Shown here: one piece after another, positions 16,748 through 23,528 of the stretch
Numbering within the stretch: position 1 is the stretch's first letter
Layout: every line of letters starts with the position of its first letter
Origin: Methylobacterium sp. 77
Lineage (GTDB): Bacteria > Pseudomonadota > Alphaproteobacteria > Rhizobiales > Beijerinckiaceae
Reading direction: 5' to 3'
Assembly: GCF_000372825.1 (NCBI RefSeq)
Contig: NZ_KB910516.1
Location: 466,011-530,010, forward strand
Length of the DNA stretch: 64,000 nt
Notes under the pieces: model-generated
What the model saw: the letters and a program-made list of their open reading frames with translations, nothing else
What the model was told of the DNA's origin: nothing
Database searches by the model: none
Position numbers and translations under genes: made by a program

Positions 16748-17110
16748 ATGACAATGGACGACGATATCACGACGATCGCGGTGCAGCGCGTCCGCTACGA
16801 CGAGGAGAACGGCATAAGCCTGATCTCCGGCGCGGACGACGAGGAGGAGCCTGCCGGCTACTTCATCATCCAGATCGAGAAGGGCGACCCCGACGGACCG
16901 CTCATCGAAATCTTCGGTGAGGATCTGACCCAGTCCGACGGCGTCACCGCCCTGCAGATCGGCGTGCGCCATCTGCTCTTCAGCTTCGAGCCGACGAGCA
17001 CCATCGGATCGGAGATGCCGATGGTGCGGATCGAATCGATGACGGAGATCGCCGAAGTCGCCAAGGCGCGGCTGCGGGTCGCTTTCGGCAAGCGGGCTCG
17101 ATTGGCGTGA
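16748..17110 (+). CDS. Hypothetical acidic protein, possibly Imm10-like
   Basis: 120-residue acidic cytoplasmic protein starting MTMDDDITTIAVQRVRY, 14 bases after the stop of the OYE gene. The segment SGADDEEEPAGYFIIQ followed by LIEIFGEDLTQSDGV resembles, from memory, the immunity protein 10 family (aDDEdEP..YliLQ ... yvEi), a small beta-rich fold often found with polymorphic toxins. No toxin gene is adjacent, so if the match is true it is an orphan or a housekeeping relative. AGG precedes the ATG only weakly. It is probably co-transcribed with the OYE gene. Function unknown. Confidence 0.65.
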   Translation: MTMDDDITTIAVQRVRYDEENGISLISGADDEEEPAGYFIIQIEKGDPDGPLIEIFGEDLTQSDGVTALQIGVRHLLFSFEPTSTIGSEMPMVRIESMTEIAEVAKARLRVAFGKRARLA

Positions 17111-17130
17111 TCGGGGTATCGGGCCGAGAG

Positions 17131-17170
17131 CAGAATTCCGGTCTTCGGAAAACCGGTGCCCGGATTCTGG
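17131..17170. repeat. Imperfect inverted repeat between convergent genes
   Basis: CAGAATTCCGG (17131-17141) is repeated in inverse as CCGGATTCTG (17160-17169) around a spacer that itself contains CGGAAAACCGG. It lies between the convergent genes ending at 17110 and 17184. It resembles the dispersed REP-like palindromes of Rhizobiales but only one copy was noticed in the window. No T-tract follows, so a terminator role is uncertain. Confidence 0.35.
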
Positions 17171-17183
17171 CCTCGAACAGGAT

Positions 17184-17957
17184 CTACTTCGCGACCGCCC
17201 CCACCAACGGTCCCAGCGGCCTGCTCATGTCCGAGCGGTTGATCCCCGGCGCGTAGAGACTTGAGACGCTGCCGTCGAGAAACAGGGCGTTGCCGCAGCC
17301 GAGCGTGTCCTTGAACAGGCGGGCGAAGGAACCGAAGGTCACCGGGCGCTCGGAGATGGCGAAGATCGCGGTGTAGCCCTCGTCACGCACGCCGACGCCG
17401 TTGCGGATCTTCTGACTCGGCCCATCGGTGGAGATCTTCGGATGGATCTTGCCGTCGATCACCAGCATCGGCCCCGACTGGGTGGCGAAATCCGGCTTGA
17501 TCTTCTGGCGGAGATAGCGGGCCGTGTCGGAGACGCCCGCGCGCTCACCCTTCACGTAGAAGATGCCGTTGGGCTTGAGGTGGAAATTGCCCGGCCCGTT
17601 GGCGGTGGAGATCCGCTTCATCTCGCGGCCCTCCTCGACATACAGGCCGACCGGCGCCTGGCCCTTGTCGAACATGCCGCCATTCATGGCGAAGCTGAGC
17701 TTCGGCCCGACCTTCTCACCGAGGGTCGAGAGCGAGGAGTAGGGCAGCCCGTCGGCCCCGAGCCAGAACACCCGCACTCGCTCGCGGCGCAGATCCACCG
17801 TGCAGACCGTGAACGTCTCTCCCTCGGATTGCACCGCCTTACAGGGCGACGGGGCAGCGGGAGCAGCGAGAGCCGGCAGTGGCAACGGCCCCAGCAGAGC
17901 CACCGCTCCGAACAACATGGCTCCGACAAGCGGACGGACGCGGCGCGTTGACATCAT
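17184..17957 (-). CDS. Exported phosphodiester glycosidase family (NAGPA/DUF2233) protein
   Basis: 257-residue exported protein of the NAGPA/DUF2233 family. A signal peptide (GAMLFGAVALLGPLPLPALAAP) precedes the domain, which shows the family pattern LSFAMNGGMFDKGQAPVGLYVEEG, PNGIFYV, ATQSGPMLVIDGKIHP, RNGVGVR and the catalytic-loop-like CGNALFLDGSVSSLYAPG near the end. Related enzymes hydrolyse phosphodiester-linked sugars; the bacterial substrate is unknown but the protein should be periplasmic. It stands alone, divergent from the glycine-rich gene at 18183 with a 225-base gap. Confidence 0.87.
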   Translation of the reverse strand: MMSTRRVRPLVGAMLFGAVALLGPLPLPALAAPAAPSPCKAVQSEGETFTVCTVDLRRERVRVFWLGADGLPYSSLSTLGEKVGPKLSFAMNGGMFDKGQAPVGLYVEEGREMKRISTANGPGNFHLKPNGIFYVKGERAGVSDTARYLRQKIKPDFATQSGPMLVIDGKIHPKISTDGPSQKIRNGVGVRDEGYTAIFAISERPVTFGSFARLFKDTLGCGNALFLDGSVSSLYAPGINRSDMSRPLGPLVGAVAK

Positions 17958-18182
17958 CGTGGGGTCCCGAGAGCGGAGTAACGACCTGCCAGCCAGCGCG
18001 GAGGAGGTGGCGCGGAGGTTCCTCGCCCGAAAGGGGATATGTTTTCAAGGCTTGCGAACCGAACCGGTCACTGAGCTGTGATCGGTTCGACCGGCGCGGG
18101 ACAAAATGCAGCATGAACCGTTTGGCAAGGGAGCGCGTTCTGCCTCCACTGGGGACAAGAACCTGTCTTTGGAGACAACGAG

Positions 18183-18689
18183 ATGAAACGCATTGTTCTG
18201 GCGGCGACCGCCATGGTCGGCGCGCTGGCGATGATCCCGGCAACGGCTGAGGCCCGCGGCGGTTTCGGTGGCCATGGTGGCTTCCACGGTGGTGGATTCG
18301 GTCATGGCGGCGGCTTCGGCCGTGGCGGATTTGCTCACGGCGGCTTCGGTCGTGGCGGCTTCGGCGGCTATCGCGGCGGCTTCCGGAGCGCCGGCTTCGG
18401 CGGTTATCGCGGTGGATACCGTGGAGGCTGGGGTCGCGGCTATGGTCGCGGATACGGCTATGGCCTCGGTGGCCTGGGTCTCGGCGTCGGCCTCGGCCTG
18501 GCAGCCGGTGGGCTCTACGGCGGCTACGGTGGATATGGCGGCGGCTACGGATACCCGGCCTATGGCTATGGCTACGCTCCGGCTGCCTACGGTGGATACG
18601 GCGGCTACGGTGGCGAGTGCTACACTGTCCCGCGTACCCGCTGGACCCCCTACGGTCCGCGCCGCGTGCTCATCCAGCGTTGCTACTAG
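18183..18689 (+). CDS. Secreted glycine-rich protein
   Basis: 168-residue low-complexity protein. A cleavable signal peptide (MKRIVLAATAMVGALAMIPATAEA) is followed by about 115 residues of Gly-rich GGF/GGY/GHG repeats with Arg, His and Tyr, then a distinct tail containing two cysteines (ECYTVPRTRWTPYGPRRVLIQRCY). The tail is conserved in many Rhizobiales 'GGY' proteins, whose role is unknown. The mature protein is probably disordered and envelope- or surface-located. The ATG is preceded by GGAGACAACGAG. A terminator follows directly at 18726. Confidence 0.85.
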   Translation: MKRIVLAATAMVGALAMIPATAEARGGFGGHGGFHGGGFGHGGGFGRGGFAHGGFGRGGFGGYRGGFRSAGFGGYRGGYRGGWGRGYGRGYGYGLGGLGLGVGLGLAAGGLYGGYGGYGGGYGYPAYGYGYAPAAYGGYGGYGGECYTVPRTRWTPYGPRRVLIQRCY

Positions 18690-18725
18690 GCGACGCGGCA
18701 CTTCTGCGACCGACGATGATGGAAA

Positions 18726-18751
18726 GGGACCGCCGAGGCGGTCCCTTTTTT
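18726..18751 (+). terminator. Rho-independent terminator
   Basis: GGGACCGCC / GGCGGTCCC (18726-18734 with 18737-18745) followed by six Ts. It ends the glycine-rich gene at 18689 and, read backwards, lies just past the stop of the opposing DUF4174 gene (18778). Confidence 0.92.
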
Positions 18752-18777
18752 CATGTGGGGCTCGACCTGTCAGGTCA

Positions 18778-19182
18778 CTATCGCCGGCGTTGCTCGTCTC
18801 TCCGCATCGGCATGGCATCGATGGTCGCGAACAGACGCTCTACAGGGATCGGCTCCCGTTCCGACAGTTTCGGTTCACCGTCCTTGCCGACCAGAACCAC
18901 ACGAAATTCTTCGGCGGAAACACCAAACCGACGTCGAATCCGATCCGCTTCGGCGGTTTTACCGACCGCCTCCACCACGACGAGGTCGCGTTCCGCGTAA
19001 TCCGCTCGTCGCGCCAGCGCTTCGCGTTTTTGAACATCGATTCGCGGGTCGCTGCGCTCTGGGGCCGCGATGACGAGGACACGGGAAGTCCAGCGATAGG
19101 CGGAGAGTGGGTCTTTAGCGGAAGCCGGCGACATGAAGCCGGGCAGGCCGGCCACCGCAAAGAGAAGAAGAGGGCGGATCAT
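18778..19182 (-). CDS. Exported DUF4174 protein
   Basis: 134-residue exported protein. A short signal peptide (MIRPLLLFAVAGLPGFMSPASA) leads into a DUF4174 domain: YRWTSRVLVIAAPERSDPRIDVQKREAL, DLVVVEAVG, and FRVVLVGKDGEPKLSEREPIPVERLFATIDAMPMRRDEQRRR. The C-terminal 'LVGKDG..KLR....P...LF..ID.MPMR..E' pattern is the family hallmark. It is a thioredoxin-like fold by family description, lacking a CxxC, and its role is unknown. The frame is open upstream to 19410, but the signal peptide fixes the start at 19182. It is divergent from the oxidoreductase at 19368. Confidence 0.85.
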   Translation of the reverse strand: MIRPLLLFAVAGLPGFMSPASAKDPLSAYRWTSRVLVIAAPERSDPRIDVQKREALARRADYAERDLVVVEAVGKTAEADRIRRRFGVSAEEFRVVLVGKDGEPKLSEREPIPVERLFATIDAMPMRRDEQRRR

Positions 19183-19367
19183 CGAGGTATTCCAATGGTT
19201 GAGTGAGAAGCCCGGCATCCGGTGACCAACGCCGCTCGCCGCATCGAGTGCCGTGAGTGTTCGGTTCTCCTCCGGGAATGCCCTCGTTCGATCAGCCTCG
19301 CCGGATTGTCCTCGGATCTTCGAACGCCATCTCACCGGATCCGTCACCTCAAACGGAGCGTCAGACC

Positions 19368-20384
19368 ATGGTCGCCGTGAACCGCCGCATCGTCCTCGCC
19401 TCCCGCCCACACGGAGAGCCGACGGAAGCGCATTTCCGCCTCACAGAGAGTCGTCCGCCGACGCCGGGAGACGGGGAAGTGCTGCTGCGCAATCGCATCC
19501 TCTCCCTCGACCCCTACATGCGCGGGCGGATGAGCGCGGCGAAATCCTATGCCGAGCCCGTCGCCATCGGCGAGACCATGGTCGGCGCCACCGTCTCGGA
19601 CGTGGTCGCCTCGCATCATCCGGATTTCCGCGAGGGCGATGTCGTCACGGCTTTCGGGGGCTGGCAGGAATTCGCGGTCTCCGATGGACGCGGCCTGCGC
19701 AAGCTCGATCCGGCCGCCGCGCCGGTCAGCACCGCCCTCGGCGTGCTCGGAATGCCGGGCATGACCGCCTATACCGGCCTCCTCAGCATCGGCCAGCCAA
19801 AGGCTGGCGAGACCGTCGTCGTGGCCGCTGCCGCCGGACCTGTGGGCTCCCTGGTCGGTCAGATCGCCAAGCTGAAAGGCGCTCGGGCCGTCGGCATCGC
19901 CGGAGGACCGGAGAAATGCGCCTACCTGACCGAAACGCTCGGCTTCGACGCCGCCGTCGACCATCGGACCGACGACCTGCCAGCGGCGCTGGCCGCTGCC
20001 TGCCCCGACGGAATCGACGTGTATTTCGAGAATGTCGGCGGCGCGGTGTTCGATGCCGTCCTCCCGCTCCTCAACGACTTCGCCCGCGTACCCGTCTGCG
20101 GCCTCGTCTCGGGCTACAGCCTGACCGAACTACCGTCCGGGCCGGACCGCAGCCCGGTCCTCATGCGCAACATCCTGACCAAGCGGCTGACGCTGCGCGG
20201 GTTCATCGTCTGGGATTTCGCCGATCAGGAAGAGGAATTCCTCAGCGAGGTCGGCACGTGGCTGAGGGACGGCAAAGTCACGCACAGGGAGGACATCGTG
20301 GAGGGCCTGGACGCGGCGCCGGAGGCGTTCATCGGGCTGCTGAAAGGGCGCAATTTCGGCAAGATGCTGGCCCGCATCGCCTGA
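19368..20384 (+). CDS. NADP-dependent medium-chain oxidoreductase (CurA/leukotriene B4 12-hydroxydehydrogenase-like)
   Basis: 338-residue zinc-free medium-chain dehydrogenase/reductase, like curcumin reductase CurA and prostaglandin reductases. The sequence NRRIVLASRPHGEPT...FRL, SLDPYMRGRMSAAKSY, LGMPGMTAYTGLL and VVAAAAGPVGSLVGQIAKLKGARAVGIAGGPEKC (NADP Rossmann) are typical, with VDVYFENVGG-type DVYFENVGGAVFDAVLPLL. It reduces conjugated enones with NADPH. Start at 19368 (MVAVNRRIVL) has GGAG upstream. Monocistronic; the ssb promoter with its SOS box begins about 40 bases after its stop. Confidence 0.92.
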   Translation: MVAVNRRIVLASRPHGEPTEAHFRLTESRPPTPGDGEVLLRNRILSLDPYMRGRMSAAKSYAEPVAIGETMVGATVSDVVASHHPDFREGDVVTAFGGWQEFAVSDGRGLRKLDPAAAPVSTALGVLGMPGMTAYTGLLSIGQPKAGETVVVAAAAGPVGSLVGQIAKLKGARAVGIAGGPEKCAYLTETLGFDAAVDHRTDDLPAALAAACPDGIDVYFENVGGAVFDAVLPLLNDFARVPVCGLVSGYSLTELPSGPDRSPVLMRNILTKRLTLRGFIVWDFADQEEEFLSEVGTWLRDGKVTHREDIVEGLDAAPEAFIGLLKGRNFGKMLARIA

Positions 20385-20424
20385 GCGCCAACCTGCCAAT
20401 CCTCGCGCAAGATCTGCCGATCCT

Positions 20425-20453
20425 TGCACGAGATATGGAACAAAGATAGAACA
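20425..20453 (+). promoter_or_regulatory. ssb promoter with overlapping LexA (SOS) box
   Basis: A sigma-70-type promoter: TTGCAC (20425-20430), exactly 17 bases, then TAGAAC (20448-20453). Overlapping the spacer and the -10 is GAAC-AAAGATA-GAAC (20439-20453), a perfect match to the alphaproteobacterial LexA operator GTTC-N7-GTTC read on the other strand. LexA bound here would block RNA polymerase, so ssb should be induced by DNA damage. The promoter lies about 135 bases before the ssb ATG. Confidence 0.8.
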
Positions 20454-20464
20454 TGTGAACTGTG

Positions 20465-20493
20465 ATCGGTGGGGAAAAACCCGCCCCACCGAT
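20465..20493 (+). repeat. Inverted repeat in the ssb leader
   Basis: ATCGGTGGGG (20465-20474) and CCCCACCGAT (20484-20493) form a perfect ten-pair stem with a nine-base A/C-rich loop. It begins about four bases after the predicted ssb transcription start, and no T-tract follows. It may protect the 5' end of the mRNA or be a remnant of a terminator for the upstream gene. Confidence 0.55.
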
Positions 20494-20585
20494 TGCCGGC
20501 CGACAGGCCAAAGCCCATGAAGGGGCAACGGGACGGACGGCATGTGAGGCCCTCCGTCGGTGAGATCGATCGAGAGGAGAGCGGC

Positions 20586-21152
20586 ATGGCCGGCAGCGTC
20601 AACAAGGTGATTTTGGTGGGCAATCTCGGGCGCGATCCCGAGACCCGGCGCCTCGCCTCCGGCGATCCCGTGGTCAATCTCCGCATCGCCACATCCGAGT
20701 CCTGGAAGGACAAGATGTCGGGCGAGCGCAAGGAGAAGACCGAGTGGCACTCGGTGGTGATCTACAACGAGAACCTCGCCCGCGTGGCCGAGCAGTATCT
20801 GCGCAAGGGCTCGAAGGTCTATATCGAGGGCCAGCTCCAGACCCGGAAATGGGCGGACCAGTCCGGCGTCGAGAAATACACCACCGAGGTGGTTCTCCAG
20901 CGTTTCCGTGGCGAACTCACGCTGCTCGACGGCCGCGGCGGCGGTGAGATGGGCGCCGACGAAGAGGGCGGCGGTCAGATCAGCCGTGGCGGCGATTACG
21001 GCGGTGGCCGTGGCGGAGATCGCGGCGGCGACAGGGGTGGCGATCGCGGCGGAGAGTATGGCGGCGGCCGCTCCTCGGGCGGGGAGCGCCGTCCGGCGGC
21101 GGCGAGTTCGACGAAGCCGAATTACGATCTCGACGACGATATCCCATTCTAG
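20586..21152 (+). CDS. ssb: Single-stranded DNA-binding protein
   Basis: 188-residue SSB. The OB fold is residues 1-110 ([60 protein letters not shown]). A flexible Gly/Arg/Asp linker follows, with four GGDRGGD-like repeats, then the acidic tail ending DDDIPF, which recruits repair and replication proteins. The ATG at 20586 has AGGAGAGCGGC directly before it; the frame is open upstream but has no role. Promoter and SOS box lie at 20425-20453. SSB coats single-stranded DNA in replication, recombination and the SOS response. Confidence 0.97.
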   Translation: MAGSVNKVILVGNLGRDPETRRLASGDPVVNLRIATSESWKDKMSGERKEKTEWHSVVIYNENLARVAEQYLRKGSKVYIEGQLQTRKWADQSGVEKYTTEVVLQRFRGELTLLDGRGGGEMGADEEGGGQISRGGDYGGGRGGDRGGDRGGDRGGEYGGGRSSGGERRPAAASSTKPNYDLDDDIPF

Positions 21153-21291
21153 GTTTTCGGCGATCCTGCCCGATCCGGTGCGAGTTCGACGGGACTTGGC
21201 GCTTCCTTAACCATGCTTGCGCCAAGAATGCTCCGCACGTGTCGATATCCGTCTGACGACGGACGCGACGCGGGATCAAGCGGAGCGATCG

Positions 21292-22794
21292 ATGAGCCAA
21301 CACACCGAGACCTTGGTCATCGGCGCAGGACCGGCCGGATTGACGGCCGGCTACCTGCTGTCGAAGCACGGGCGCGATGTGGTGGTGCTGGAACGCGACC
21401 CGCGTCAGGTCGGCGGCATCAGCCGCACCGTCTCGCATAACGGCTTCCTGTTCGATATCGGCGGACACCGCTTCTTCTCGAAATCGAAGGCGGTGGTCGA
21501 CCTCTGGGACGAACTCCTGCCCGACGATTTCATCGACAGGCCCCGCCTGTCGCGGATTTTCTACAAGGGCAAGTACTACGCCTATCCGCTCAAAGCCTTC
21601 GAGGCCCTGCGCAACCTCGGCCTGATACAGAGCACCGCCTGCGTCCTGTCCTATCTCTATGCCCGCGCCCGGCCGATCCCGGAGCCGAAGAGCTTTCACG
21701 ACTGGGTCCGCAATCAGTTCGGCGAACGTCTGTTCTCGATCTTCTTCAAGACTTACACCGAGAAGGTGTGGGGCATGTCCTGCGACGCCATTTCGGCCGA
21801 TTGGGCGGCCCAGCGCATCAAGGGCCTCGACCTCGGTTCGGCGATCCGCGATGGTCTGGCGCGTTCCCTCGGCCTGAAGGCCAAGGCGAAGCCTGGCGAG
21901 CCGGTGATCAAGACCCTCATCGAATCCTTCCGTTACCCGCGCCGGGGGCCGGGCATGGTCTGGGAAGCGGCTGCCGCGAAGATCGAGGCGCAAGGGGGGC
22001 GGGTTATCCTCGACAGGGGCGTCGACGGGCTGAGCTTCGATGCCGCGACCGGCATCTGGACGGTCTCAGCGATCCGGGGCGACGGCACGCGCGAGACCTT
22101 TACGGCGCGCAATCTCGTCTCGTCGGCTCCGGTGCGCGAACTCGTCGAATCGATCAAGCCGAGACCGCTCAGCACCTTCCACGCCCGCAGCCTGCATTAC
22201 CGCGACTTCCTCACCGTGGCCCTGATCGCCCGGGTCCGCGAGGATTTCCCCGACAACTGGATCTACATCCACGATCCGTCCGTGATGGTCGGGCGGGTGC
22301 AGAACTTTCGCTCCTGGTCGCCGGAAATGGTGCCGAACGACGACTATACGTGTCTCGGCCTGGAATACTTCTGCTTCGAGGGCGACGGGCTCTGGTCCAT
22401 GCCGGACGAGGGGCTCGTGGCTCTGGCCAAGGCCGAGATCGGCAAGATCGGGCTGATCTCGCCGGAGGATGTGATCGATGCCTGCGTCGTGCGTCAGCCC
22501 AAGGCCTACCCGGTCTATGACGAGAGCTACCGCGAGAACGTCGCCACGGTCAGGATGGAGGTGGAGCGCGAGTATCCCACGCTCCACCTCGTCGGCCGCA
22601 ACGGCATGCACAAGTACAACAACCAGGATCACGCGATGATGACCGCGATGCTCACGGTCGAGAACATCCTTGCCGGATACCGGCGCCATGACATCTGGCG
22701 CGTGAACGAGGATGCCGAATACACCGAGGCCGGATTCTCCGGTGCCGACGAAGCTCTGGGCAGCGAACGCCTCGTCCCGCGCAAGGTCGCCTGA
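21292..22794 (+). CDS. FAD-dependent amine-oxidase/UDP-galactopyranose-mutase-like protein
   Basis: 500-residue flavoprotein with an N-terminal dinucleotide fold VIGAGPAGLTAGYLLSKHGRDVVVLERDPRQVGGISRTV and then HNGFLFDIGGHRFFSKSK, as in UDP-galactopyranose mutase and protoporphyrinogen/phytoene-type oxidoreductases. A C-terminal FAD contact is present at LHLVGRNGMHKYNNQDHAMMTAMLTVENIL. Homologues of this 'NAD(P)/FAD-dependent oxidoreductase' group are often found in polysaccharide or glycolipid clusters, but none is adjacent here, so the substrate is unknown. Start at 21292 follows GGAG. It is followed by a YciI gene 83 bases away. Confidence 0.8.
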   Translation: MSQHTETLVIGAGPAGLTAGYLLSKHGRDVVVLERDPRQVGGISRTVSHNGFLFDIGGHRFFSKSKAVVDLWDELLPDDFIDRPRLSRIFYKGKYYAYPLKAFEALRNLGLIQSTACVLSYLYARARPIPEPKSFHDWVRNQFGERLFSIFFKTYTEKVWGMSCDAISADWAAQRIKGLDLGSAIRDGLARSLGLKAKAKPGEPVIKTLIESFRYPRRGPGMVWEAAAAKIEAQGGRVILDRGVDGLSFDAATGIWTVSAIRGDGTRETFTARNLVSSAPVRELVESIKPRPLSTFHARSLHYRDFLTVALIARVREDFPDNWIYIHDPSVMVGRVQNFRSWSPEMVPNDDYTCLGLEYFCFEGDGLWSMPDEGLVALAKAEIGKIGLISPEDVIDACVVRQPKAYPVYDESYRENVATVRMEVEREYPTLHLVGRNGMHKYNNQDHAMMTAMLTVENILAGYRRHDIWRVNEDAEYTEAGFSGADEALGSERLVPRKVA

Positions 22795-22877
22795 CACACC
22801 GATCCGGTCGCAGCGGGATCGCAACCGGCACCCATTCGTGCTTCGATGGTCTCCACAGCTGTCGAGGAGATGATCCG

Positions 22878-23252
22878 ATGCGCGTGATGGTTCTGGTGAA
22901 GGCGACGAAGGACAGCGAAGCCGCGATCATGCCCTCGGTCGAGTTGCTCGGCGCCATGGGGCAGTACAACGAGGAACTCATCAAGGCCGGCATCCTCCTC
23001 GCAGGCGAGGGCCTGCACCCATCCAAGAAGGGAAAGCGGATCGCCTTCGACGGCGCGGATCGCTCCGTGGTCGACGGTCCCTTCGCCGCCACCGGAGAAC
23101 TGGTCGCGGGCTTCTGGCTCTGGCAGGTCAGGGACATGGAAGAGGCCGTCGCGTGGGTGAAACGCTGTCCGAACCCTATGCCAGGCCCCAGCGAGATCGA
23201 GATCCGGCCACTCTTCGAGATGTCCGATTTCATCGACGCGCCGTCGCAGTGA
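22878..23252 (+). CDS. YciI family (DGPF domain) protein
   Basis: 124-residue small alpha-beta protein with the YCII-related 'DGPF' signature (VVDGPFAATGELVAGFWLWQVRDMEEAVAWVKRCPNP). The N-terminal MRVMVLVKATKDSEAAIMPS matches the family. YciI proteins form dimers with a His-Asp site and have unknown function; some DGPF proteins sit beside ECF sigma factors, which is not the case here. An AGGAG site (GTCGAGGAGATGATCCG) precedes the ATG. Confidence 0.9.
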   Translation: MRVMVLVKATKDSEAAIMPSVELLGAMGQYNEELIKAGILLAGEGLHPSKKGKRIAFDGADRSVVDGPFAATGELVAGFWLWQVRDMEEAVAWVKRCPNPMPGPSEIEIRPLFEMSDFIDAPSQ

Positions 23253-23528
23253 TCCGAGAAAGCCGCCGCTCGCTGGAAGCACCGTGATCGCGGCCGCATA
23301 TCGGCACCGTTAAGCGCTTGAATGAGAAGCGTTTTGCTCATCTCGTCGCGATGGTCCCAGCGGTGGCGCCGAAACGCCGGATGGCGTATGTAGAAAGCAT
23401 CGAGAAACGGCGCTCCATGCCGCCCTATGCGAGGCGACACGGAACGCGTCGCTCCCCACGTCCCCGAGCGCCCGGCGCTCCATGCGGACCCGGCCCGCCG
23501 GGACCGTTACAGGCAGAGATCGAAGACC

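Noticed and set aside
17131..17170. tRNA-like fold in the gap between 17110 and 17184
   Set aside because: The inverted repeat has no T-loop consensus, no anticodon stem and no acceptor CCA-type end. It is kept only as a repeat.
18230..18620. GGC/GGT-rich repeats suggesting a mobile or structural repeat
   Set aside because: They lie within a signal-peptide-bearing glycine-rich coding frame with a normal ribosome site and terminator, so they are codon repeats of the protein.
20980..21090. Direct repeats of about 15 bases in the ssb gene that could be mistaken for a CRISPR or tandem repeat
   Set aside because: They encode the Gly/Arg/Asp linker (GGDRGGD) of the SSB tail. No spacers or cas genes are near.
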